Shown: piece after piece, positions 1 through 7,217 of the stretch | Numbering within the stretch: the first letter of the stretch is position 1 | Layout: each line of letters opens with the position of its first letter | Origin: DASQYE01 sp036389675 | GTDB lineage: Bacteria; Acidobacteriota; Blastocatellia; Pyrinomonadales; Pyrinomonadaceae | Assembly (NCBI GenBank): GCA_036389675.1 | Contig: DASVWI010000028.1 | Location: 23,983-87,982 of the forward strand | Reading direction: 5' to 3' | Length of the DNA: 64,000 nucleotides | Notes under the pieces: generated by a model | Seen by the model: only the letters and a program-made list of their open reading frames with translations | The model's database searches: none | Told to the model about the DNA's origin: nothing | Position numbers and translations under genes: made by a program

Positions 1-1493
1 CCTGCGGAATCGCCGTCGAGCCTTCGGGCACGCTCGTCGTCGCCGATACGGGAAACCATCGCCTGCGTCGCGTCGAGCAGGGAGGCGCTGTGACGACGAT
101 TGCCGGAACAGGTGAGCCCACAGTCTTCGACGGCCCACTCTTTGCCGCATCATTCGACGAGCCCACGGGTGTCGCGGTCGCTGCCGACGGTGCGATCTAC
201 GTCGTGGAAGCCGGACACTCTGCCCTGCGCGTGTGCCGGTTCGGTATTGTGCCCAACGTGCAGACAGTTGTGGGCCAGCGTGGGAGCGGTCTGGCAGATG
301 GCCCGCTCGAAGATGCGCGCCTACGCGCTCCGGCAGGCGTAGCGGTCGCGGGCAACGGAACAGTGATCGTTGCGGACACGGGAAACAGGCTCGTGCGCGT
401 GCTGGTGGGCGAGACGAGGGAACGCGGCACGGCTCTCACACGCGAAGAGGCGCTCGCGCTTTATCCGACCGCGGCCCAGCTGCGTAACAGCGGCGCTCCC
501 CCGCGCTGGCCCTACGACCCGCCAGACCGCGCGCGAGAGATTGCCGCTACCTTCGGAGAGATACGCGGCGAGCTGACGGCGACCAACAAGGAAGCATACT
601 TTCACAACGGGCTGGACATCCCGGGCGCGTACGGCGAGACGGCCCGCGCCGTGCGGGAAGAGCGAATCCTGCGGCCTCTCTCGGTCGAAGACGTTGGGAC
701 ATCGCGCGAGCGCATAGGCTTTCCGCAACTTGGCTATATACACCTGCGCGTCGGTCGTGACATCGGAGACAAGGTCTTCAATGATGGCCGCTTCACTTTA
801 AGACGCGACGGCGCGGGGCGCGTGACGGGCGTGCGCGTGCGCCGGGGCGAGCGCTTCGCAGCCGGTGACGCCATCGGCACGCTCAACAATCAATACCACG
901 TACACCTGATCGCCGGGCCGACGGGAGGCGAGCTCAACGCACTGGCGGCCCTCGAATTGCCCGGCGTGAAAGATACTGTCGCGCCCGTGATTGAGAAAGA
1001 GGGCGTTCGTCTTTTTGATCGCGGGTGGCGTGAGCTGCGCGTCGCCTCTGCCGGAAACGGCAAGGGGGAAAAAGGCAGCGCCGAGCGCATCCCGGTTGAC
1101 GGCGACGTGCGTATCGTCGTCCGCGCCTACGATCAGATGGATGGAAATGCCGCGCGGCGACGATTGGGCCTGTATCGTCTGGGCTACCAGATTCTGAACG
1201 TAGACGGCTCTCCCGCGCCGCAGTTCGATCAGCCCCTGATGAATATCTCGTTTGAGACGCTGCCCCTCGACAGAGGCAGCGCTTCCATCGCCTATGCGGA
1301 AGGCAGCAAGTCGGGTGCGACCGGAGAAACAATCTTCGCCTACATCGTCACCAACGTAATACGCGATCACCAGTCCTCGGAAGACTTCTGGCACGCTTCA
1401 TCGCTGCCTGCGGGCGACTACACCCTGCGCGTCTTCGCCGAAGACTTCTTCGGCAACCGCACCACGCACGACATACCAGTAAGAAGAAAATGA
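1..1493 (+). CDS. NHL-repeat protein with C-terminal M23-like peptidase domain (5' partial)
   Basis: The frame is open to the left edge (from base 3), so the N-terminus, including any signal peptide, lies outside the window. The first ~410 bases encode NHL beta-propeller blades: GVAV/GIAV...VADTGN-type motifs occur at about bases 9-60, 165-215 and 335-385. From about base 590 the protein changes to an M23/LytM-like fold: an HNGLDIPG segment (near base 603) and a YHVHLIAGP segment (near base 897) match the H-x3-D and HxH metal-ligand pattern of that family. The last ~130 residues look like a beta-sandwich with many DGD/DYTLRVFAED strands. The likely role is an envelope or extracellular metallopeptidase, or a degenerate relative that binds peptidoglycan. 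NHL plus M23 in one chain is unusual. The gene stops directly against an inverted repeat and converges on the minus-strand permease genes. Confidence 0.75.
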   Translation, partial: CGIAVEPSGTLVVADTGNHRLRRVEQGGAVTTIAGTGEPTVFDGPLFAASFDEPTGVAVAADGAIYVVEAGHSALRVCRFGIVPNVQTVVGQRGSGLADGPLEDARLRAPAGVAVAGNGTVIVADTGNRLVRVLVGETRERGTALTREEALALYPTAAQLRNSGAPPRWPYDPPDRAREIAATFGEIRGELTATNKEAYFHNGLDIPGAYGETARAVREERILRPLSVEDVGTSRERIGFPQLGYIHLRVGRDIGDKVFNDGRFTLRRDGAGRVTGVRVRRGERFAAGDAIGTLNNQYHVHLIAGPTGGELNALAALELPGVKDTVAPVIEKEGVRLFDRGWRELRVASAGNGKGEKGSAERIPVDGDVRIVVRAYDQMDGNAARRRLGLYRLGYQILNVDGSPAPQFDQPLMNISFETLPLDRGSASIAYAEGSKSGATGETIFAYIVTNVIRDHQSSEDFWHASSLPAGDYTLRVFAEDFFGNRTTHDIPVRRK

Positions 1494-1575
1494 ACAGGGA
1501 CGGACAGAGAGGATAAAGAAAATGCTATAAGGCATGCATGCCTTCTGCTTTTTATCCTGACCATCCCTGTCAATT
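1493..1575. repeat. Inverted-repeat element, family A copy 1
   Basis: The left arm (1493-1522, starting AACAGGGACGGACAGAGA) pairs imperfectly with the right arm (1550-1575, TTATCCTGACCATCCCTGT), and the tip holds the perfect palindrome GGCATGCATGCC (1531-1542). It fills the gap between the convergent stops of the NHL/M23 gene and a permease gene. The same arms recur at 7108-7210 and 27546-27654, so this is a dispersed element rather than a one-off terminator. It could still act as a bidirectional terminator. Confidence 0.75.
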
Positions 1576-1586
1576 GCTTTCCACCC

Positions 1587-2861
1587 TCATTCGTAACGCA
1601 GGCACTCGATCGGGTCCAGCCGCGAGGCTTTGCGGGCGGGCCAGACGCCGAAGATCAGGCCGACGCCGATGGAGACGGTCAGACCAGTGACGACGGCCCA
1701 AGTGGGAATGGTCGCCGGCAGTGAAGGGACGAGAAGGATGATGAGTTGGCTTACGCCGATGGCGAGCAGGACGCCGAGGACGCCGCCGAGGAAGGTCAGC
1801 GTCATGGCCTCGAAGAGGAACTGGTTGACGATGTCGCGGCGGCGCGCGCCGATGGCTTTGCGTATGCCTATCTCCTGCGTGCGCTCGGTCACGGAGACGA
1901 GCATGATATTCATCACGCCTATGCCGCCGACCAGTAGTCCGAGGCTTGAGATGGCGATAGCGATCAAGCCGACCATCGCCGTGATGCTGTCAAACTGCTC
2001 TATGAATTTGTCGGCGGTCTTAATATCGAAATTGTCCGGCTCGTTGAAGCCAACGTTTCGGCGGCGGCGCAGGATGTCCTCTGACTGTTCGAGCGCCTCG
2101 CGCAGTTGACCGCTGCGACCGCGAATCACGAAGAGAATATAGCCGCGCGCGGGCGCAATCTTCTGCGCCGTGCGGAAGGGAATGTAGACGGCGTTGTCCT
2201 CGTCGTTCTCGCCGAAGAAGCCCGCCTTTCTTTTCTCAAGGACGCCCACGATCTCGAAAGAGTAGCCGCCCATCTTCACTTCCGTCCCGGCGATATTGCT
2301 GGACTGGCCGGGAAAGAGCGCCTCGGCTGCGTTGACGCCGATGACCATCACATTGCGCCGCTGCTGGTCGTCCGCTTCGGTGATGAATCTCCCTTCGCTG
2401 AGGACGATGTTGGTGATGTCGGCGTAGTTCGGCGTGACGCCCTGCGTATTGCCCCAGCGATAGTTCTGGCCCTGATACTTGATGTTGTCGTCGAAGGGGC
2501 CGCCCGAGTAGCCGACGTTGGGCGCGACCATGGAGATGTCTTCAACCGCCGGAGCGCCCGCGCGAATCGCCTCGGCATCGCCGGGGACGAACGGCTTGCG
2601 GCTGCGCTCCGCTCGATTGTCGGTCACGCGCGGGCCGGTCGAAAGATGAAAGGCGTAGATATTATTGGTTCCATACTCCTCAATCATCTTGACGATATTC
2701 TGCCGCAGGCCCGTCAGGATAGAGGCGATGGTGATGGCCGTCATCACGCCGATGACGATGCCGAGCACGGTCAGGAAGCTGCGAAACTTGTGCGAGCGCA
2801 CGCTCGAAAACGCCATCGCCAGCGTCTCAACAGGAACAAACCCTGGTATCCTCAAACGCAT
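1587..2861 (-). CDS. MacB/FtsX-type ABC transporter permease
   Basis: A 424-residue inner-membrane protein of the MacB_PCD plus FtsX layout. One N-terminal membrane segment (SFLTVLGIVIGVMTAITIAS, about residues 28-47) precedes a periplasmic domain of ~230 residues. Three C-terminal helices follow, including the family signature NIMLVSVTERTQEIGIRKAIGARRRDI. Such permeases work with an ATPase in export or mechanotransmission across the envelope. The gene lies 5 bases behind a paralogous permease (2867-4123), so the two are probably cotranscribed and may form a heterodimer. No MacB-like ATPase gene is adjacent. The start is ATG after a weak AAGAAGT. Substrate unknown. Confidence 0.88.
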   Translation of the reverse strand: MRLRIPGFVPVETLAMAFSSVRSHKFRSFLTVLGIVIGVMTAITIASILTGLRQNIVKMIEEYGTNNIYAFHLSTGPRVTDNRAERSRKPFVPGDAEAIRAGAPAVEDISMVAPNVGYSGGPFDDNIKYQGQNYRWGNTQGVTPNYADITNIVLSEGRFITEADDQQRRNVMVIGVNAAEALFPGQSSNIAGTEVKMGGYSFEIVGVLEKRKAGFFGENDEDNAVYIPFRTAQKIAPARGYILFVIRGRSGQLREALEQSEDILRRRRNVGFNEPDNFDIKTADKFIEQFDSITAMVGLIAIAISSLGLLVGGIGVMNIMLVSVTERTQEIGIRKAIGARRRDIVNQFLFEAMTLTFLGGVLGVLLAIGVSQLIILLVPSLPATIPTWAVVTGLTVSIGVGLIFGVWPARKASRLDPIECLRYE

Positions 2862-2866
2862 ACTTC

Positions 2867-4123
2867 TTAACTCTTGGTCAAAGCGATGATCGGGTCGAGA
2901 CGCGCGGCTTTGAAGGCCGGATAGATTCCGGCGATGATGCCGATCACGCTGGAGAAAAAGATCGCCAGAAAAATATAGGTGACGGTGATGGTCATCGTAA
3001 TCTCTGCCAGCACCGTGATGAGCCAGCAGACGCCTGCGGCCAAAAGTAGCCCCAATACCCCGCCCAGCGCGCAGAGCATCGCCGACTCGATCAAAAACTG
3101 CATCAGTATCTGCTTTTTCGTCGCGCCGATGGCCTTGCGCAGGCCCACCTCAAACGTGCGCTCGGTGACGGAGACCAGCATGATATTCATCACGACGATG
3201 CCGCCGACGACGAGCGTGATGAAGGTGATGGGAATGACGACCATCGCTATGCTGCCTGTAAACTGGTCTACCTCCTTGTTCAAGTCCTCGACGTTGACGA
3301 GGCCGAAGTCGTCCTCATCGTTGCCCTTGAGCTTGTGCTTGTTTCGCAGGGCCATGCGCGCGTCTTCTATCGTCGCCTGAAAAGTTTCGCGCTCCTCTCC
3401 CTTGCCGTGAATCTGTATGCCGTCGCGCCCGCGACCGAAGATTTGCAGGTGCGTCGTGATGGGAATATATAGATGACGGTCGAAGGAATCGCCGAAGAAC
3501 GAGCCGCGCTTCTCCTCCACGCCGACGACCATCATCGGCAGCCCGCGCACCTTGATCGTCTTGCCTATGGCATCCGTGTTCGGGAAAAACTTGTCCTTGA
3601 TATCACCGCCCAGTACGCAGACCAGCGCCGAGCGCTGCACCTCGTCGTTGGATATGAACCTGCCCTCGGCGATGTCCTTGTCTTCGATCTCAAGCATGTT
3701 GGCGGTCGAGCCGAAGACGAGCGCGCTCGGAAAGTCTATGCCGTTCTGGCTGAGGTCTGTCTGGCCGCCCTGTTGCGCGCCGACCTCCGTGCATGACAGG
3801 CAATGTTCCCTGACCCACTCGTAATCTTCCCACTCCAGACGCCGGTTGCGACGGTTGCGCCGCTCGAACTCTTCATCGCTGAGTCTGCCGTGAAAGACCA
3901 TCCGGGCGATCATGAAGTGGTTCGTGCCGAGCACCTTCGAGACTTTATCGACCACGTAGGTGTTCAAGCCGCTGATGGCAGCGCCGACCACGACCACCGA
4001 CGCCACGCCGATGATAATCCCGATCAACGTCAGAAAGGCCCGCAGCTTGTGGGAAAAGATCGCCTGTAGGGCGATGCGCGTGGCGTCTAAGTAGAATGAA
4101 TAAACAGTTCTCATTTTTGGCAA
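2867..4123 (-). CDS. MacB/FtsX-type ABC transporter permease
   Basis: A 418-residue paralogue of the next gene downstream, with the same architecture. The N-terminal helix is FLTLIGIIIGVASVVVVGAA (about residues 30-50), followed by a periplasmic domain containing two close cysteines (CLSC, about residue 110). Three C-terminal helices carry the NIMLVSVTERTFEVGLRKAIGA signature. ATG at 4123 is used; a second ATG three codons later (MRTVYS) is equally possible. It is first in a two-gene minus-strand unit, with 177 bases between it and the next gene upstream. The family couples ATP hydrolysis in the cytoplasm to work in the periplasm, but the ATPase partner must be encoded elsewhere. Confidence 0.88.
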   Translation of the reverse strand: MPKMRTVYSFYLDATRIALQAIFSHKLRAFLTLIGIIIGVASVVVVGAAISGLNTYVVDKVSKVLGTNHFMIARMVFHGRLSDEEFERRNRRNRRLEWEDYEWVREHCLSCTEVGAQQGGQTDLSQNGIDFPSALVFGSTANMLEIEDKDIAEGRFISNDEVQRSALVCVLGGDIKDKFFPNTDAIGKTIKVRGLPMMVVGVEEKRGSFFGDSFDRHLYIPITTHLQIFGRGRDGIQIHGKGEERETFQATIEDARMALRNKHKLKGNDEDDFGLVNVEDLNKEVDQFTGSIAMVVIPITFITLVVGGIVVMNIMLVSVTERTFEVGLRKAIGATKKQILMQFLIESAMLCALGGVLGLLLAAGVCWLITVLAEITMTITVTYIFLAIFFSSVIGIIAGIYPAFKAARLDPIIALTKS

Positions 4124-4300
4124 CCGGCGGCGTGAAAAAGCTGGTCGCAGAGGTGTACGACGAAATGGGAGTCAAGGTTTACAAATAATTGGATTCGGCG
4201 GGGAGCAGGCCCGCGGCGTCTGCGAAAGGGGATGAAGGCCGCGTTATCGAAGCCACTGTCGGGACAAACGGGCTGCTGTTTCCTGAGAACCCGCCGCCAG

Positions 4301-5182
4301 CTAATAATTCCTTTCGTTCAATCCAGACAGTGTGCCGAGGGCGCTTCCCGTACTCTCATATCTGCGTTTCGCAGGATTCCAGACCAGCACGCTATTAAAC
4401 TCCCTGGTAAACCCTCTGGTTATCTTTTCGCAGCTCTCGTCGTCAGGTTCTTTGACCAGCCTGATCTTGACGGAGATGTTGAAGTGGCCGCCGCGGCTTG
4501 CTCTCAAGACGTTGATGGTCGGGGTCTGGGTGGACTTGTTGCCGCAGTAATTGAGGTTGAGCAGGGTGGGCAGCTCGAAGATTGTTCTGAGCCGGTTGCC
4601 CTCCGTACCCACCAGAGTCAGGCTCAGGTAGCCCTGGCTGGAGTTATGATGATAGTTAGTAATCATCACGGCGTCCGCCTGCGAGCTTATGTGAAGCAAG
4701 GGCTGTTCTTCCCGTATGCCTGAGAACCTGTCGGCCTTGATGTCCGCCGCGTCCAGCAATCTGACAGCGGGTTCAAGCTCGAAGAGGGCCAGCACTGCGA
4801 GTTCTCCCCAGGTGAATTGTTCACCGGCACTCTCGGCATGAACGAGCAGGAGCAGACGCCTTCTGCCGCCCGACTGAAGAAAGAGACGCTCGACGCTGCT
4901 GATCTGCATCTCCGCGTGGTAGACCCTGTTTCTGTAATCACCGTACAGATGATTGAGCGGGACGGACTGATGCGCCGAGGCAGCAGCGCCCCCGGCGGCC
5001 TCCATCTCGGCATCAGGGAATATCTGTTTCAGCAGGTCGAAATAGGTCTTGCTCGCCTCGCTGTGCAAAGGCTCTCTGTAATTATCCACAGGGGCGACCT
5101 GTGCCCGGGATACGTCGGCATGGACGAGCGCCAATACGCACCATAATGAGAGGCAAAGGGCGATAAAGGGTTTTCTTCGCAT
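4301..5182 (-). CDS. Hypothetical secreted protein
   Basis: A 293-residue protein with a clear signal peptide (MRRKPFIALCLSLWCVLALV..., likely cleaved after SRA near residue 27). The mature part is mixed alpha/beta with no family I recognise; it is well endowed with strand-like segments (RRRLLLLVHAE, YLSLTLVGTEG, HFNISVKIRLV). The start is ATG with a good GGAGAGA upstream. It follows the GT-C-like membrane protein (gap 69 bases) on the same strand and may be cotranscribed with it. Function unknown; I would place it in the periplasm or as an exported accessory of the neighbouring membrane protein. Confidence 0.7.
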   Translation of the reverse strand: MRRKPFIALCLSLWCVLALVHADVSRAQVAPVDNYREPLHSEASKTYFDLLKQIFPDAEMEAAGGAAASAHQSVPLNHLYGDYRNRVYHAEMQISSVERLFLQSGGRRRLLLLVHAESAGEQFTWGELAVLALFELEPAVRLLDAADIKADRFSGIREEQPLLHISSQADAVMITNYHHNSSQGYLSLTLVGTEGNRLRTIFELPTLLNLNYCGNKSTQTPTINVLRASRGGHFNISVKIRLVKEPDDESCEKITRGFTREFNSVLVWNPAKRRYESTGSALGTLSGLNERNY

Positions 5183-5251
5183 TCTCTCTCCGTCAATCGA
5201 ACAGCGGATGCTTCGATCAGTCTGGTTTTCAAACGCTTCTGGATGGCAAGC

Positions 5252-7078
5252 TTAAAGCCTTGGCCTGAGACGGTAAACGATAAAATCTCCTGTGCGTTGG
5301 CCCGCGTCGCGCTCGTACCAGCGGTCGAGGTTTGTAAAATCAAGCTGCTGCCAGACGGGCAGGACAACGTAAGTGAGCGGCAGACGTGCGGCCCGCTCCT
5401 TGTTGAAAGAGGCGGCGAATTCCCTGTAGGCGCGCAACTCCGACTCGATCTCGGCGGGCGTCATGGGTCGCCACCCGACGTTCCATGCCGGGTCGCTGTG
5501 CCCCCATCCGACAAGGGCGTTGATGAAATATCGCTTGTGCGGATCGAGCTTTTCAAGAGCCCGCTCGTCGCCGTCCGCGTAATCAACCCCAGTGAAGTAC
5601 AGGTGCTGGTAGATACGCTGCTTGTGCTCAAACGAGTCAGCCCCCGAAAAGACCTGAAGATGCGGAGCCCAGAGCACGGCCAGCGGCGCATCCGTAGGGA
5701 GGCTGTCGGCCAGCATCAGGTCTGTCGAGAGAGCTAAAGGGTGCGGCGCGCCATCTGCGCGTGCAAGCTCTGCGAGTCGTAAGGCGACGCCGCGCGTTTT
5801 ATCCATCGCCACGTTGACGGGAACGTATCTTCGCGTCGCGACGACGGCCTCAACCAGACCCCAGCCGAAAGCGGCGAGCGCAATCCACCAGAGAGCTTGA
5901 GCGGGAAAGCGCCGCGCAACACCAGTACGGCTTCGCCACATGAGCGTAGCCAGCAGGATGAGCGCGACGAGCGCGACGTGCTTGGCGATGAACAGGTCAT
6001 AGTGAAGCGGCTGCAAGGAGTGGCCCGAGAGTATCTGCTGGTTGAAAACGACCAGCGGGACGAGCGCAAACGAGGCCGCAAAGACCGAGACGTGATTGCC
6101 GCGCTTGATGAGCCCGCGACGGCGCGCCCACGCGAGCGCGGCTATCACTGCGAGACCCAGAATCTCAGACCAGTGAAACAGGTCTGGCCTGCGCGAGAGT
6201 GCCAGCAACTGTATCGCGTCCATAGAGGGAGCGCGATTGCGTAAGAGGACGTGGTAAGGGATGAAGGCGAGGGAACTCGCCGCGAGTATCAAACCTGCTC
6301 GACCGGCATCCCGCCGCCAGCCATCAGGCCGCGAGGCGACGAGGAGTAGCAACAGGCACGCGAGCCAGGCGAGGGCAGCAGTCCAGAGGTAGAAGTAGGA
6401 GAAAAGCAGCAGCGCGAAGATCAGACAAGCGCATCCGCCCGACAGAGCCGCGTCCCTTGCGGCGCGACCCCGCAGCGTGCGCCAGACGAAGGCGCAGAAG
6501 AGGAAGAAGAAGGGAAACGCCAGCGCGGGTTGAAACCGCCGCAGGAATGGAAGGAAGCTGAAAGCATAGGTTGTGTCCATCCCTCGCAGGCTCTGCCAGG
6601 TGACATACACAGGCCCGAACGTGCCGAGGCACAGCACCACTAAAACGGCTGTCGCCGCCACACGCTCATCATTCGTCAAAAGGGTCATCAGCCAGAAGAT
6701 AGCCATGGACGAAGCCAGCGCTATGACGGGCATGAGCAGTATGAAGACGGTCTGGGCGGACAGACCGAAGAGGCTCGCTAAGCGGGCCAGCGCAAAGGGC
6801 TGTATGAATTGTATCGAGAACAGTGATTCGTGTTGTCGTAAGCCGGGCTCGTCGTCGCGGCCCGTGTAAGGGTCATTGCGCCTCGGGCGTCCGTCAATCA
6901 GCGCCGCCAGATACGCCGAGTAGGCCACTTCGTCCGAATCAATATGCGCGTATGAGCCCTGCCACTCTCTGCCACGCGCCAGCCACAAATCAAATTGCGG
7001 ATAGAGGGCCACCAGCATGACCGCGACCGCGGCCAATAGGCCGAGCTTCCAACGGACGCTCTGGTGCTGGTTCTGCAA
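5252..7078 (-). CDS. Multi-pass membrane protein, GT-C glycosyltransferase-like
   Basis: A 608-residue protein with about ten to twelve hydrophobic helices across the first ~430 residues and a soluble C-terminal domain of ~180 residues. After the first helix, the loop holds an acidic HIDSDEVAYSAYL segment, in the place where GT-C enzymes (PMT/ArnT-like, polyprenyl-phosphate sugar users) carry their catalytic Asp/Glu. The C-terminal domain contains tyrosine- and arginine-rich stretches similar to the periplasmic portion of such enzymes. The family is therefore a structural guess, not a clear match. The gene begins with TTG at 7078. A family A inverted repeat lies directly upstream (7108-7210). 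Confidence 0.6.
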   Translation of the reverse strand: MQNQHQSVRWKLGLLAAVAVMLVALYPQFDLWLARGREWQGSYAHIDSDEVAYSAYLAALIDGRPRRNDPYTGRDDEPGLRQHESLFSIQFIQPFALARLASLFGLSAQTVFILLMPVIALASSMAIFWLMTLLTNDERVAATAVLVVLCLGTFGPVYVTWQSLRGMDTTYAFSFLPFLRRFQPALAFPFFFLFCAFVWRTLRGRAARDAALSGGCACLIFALLLFSYFYLWTAALAWLACLLLLLVASRPDGWRRDAGRAGLILAASSLAFIPYHVLLRNRAPSMDAIQLLALSRRPDLFHWSEILGLAVIAALAWARRRGLIKRGNHVSVFAASFALVPLVVFNQQILSGHSLQPLHYDLFIAKHVALVALILLATLMWRSRTGVARRFPAQALWWIALAAFGWGLVEAVVATRRYVPVNVAMDKTRGVALRLAELARADGAPHPLALSTDLMLADSLPTDAPLAVLWAPHLQVFSGADSFEHKQRIYQHLYFTGVDYADGDERALEKLDPHKRYFINALVGWGHSDPAWNVGWRPMTPAEIESELRAYREFAASFNKERAARLPLTYVVLPVWQQLDFTNLDRWYERDAGQRTGDFIVYRLRPRL

Positions 7079-7107
7079 CTAAATTTTCTGGAATGCCGGG
7101 AAAAGAA

Positions 7108-7210
7108 TTAACAGGGATGGACAGAGAGGATCAGGATAAATACAGAAAGCATGGCTGCGTGAAGCTTTCACCTCCTGATCCTGACCGTCTCTGTCCATCC
7201 CCGGCAGTTT
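7108..7210. repeat. Inverted-repeat element, family A copy 2
   Basis: The left arm (7108-7140, TTAACAGGGATGGACAGAGA then GGATCAGGAT) pairs with the right arm (7172-7210, CTGATCCTGACCGTCTCTG then TCCATCCC). The tip carries a GAAAGC...GCTTTC dyad. Its arms nearly match those of the copies at 1493 and 27546. It occupies most of the 139-base gap between two minus-strand genes, downstream of the fusion gene's stop. Confidence 0.8.
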
Positions 7211-7217
7211 TCTTCGC

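Noticed and set aside
4096..4188. 31-codon plus-strand frame ending GVKVYK, protein-like in its last half.
   Set aside because: It overlaps the start of a permease gene on the other strand, has no ribosome site and no family match; too short to support.
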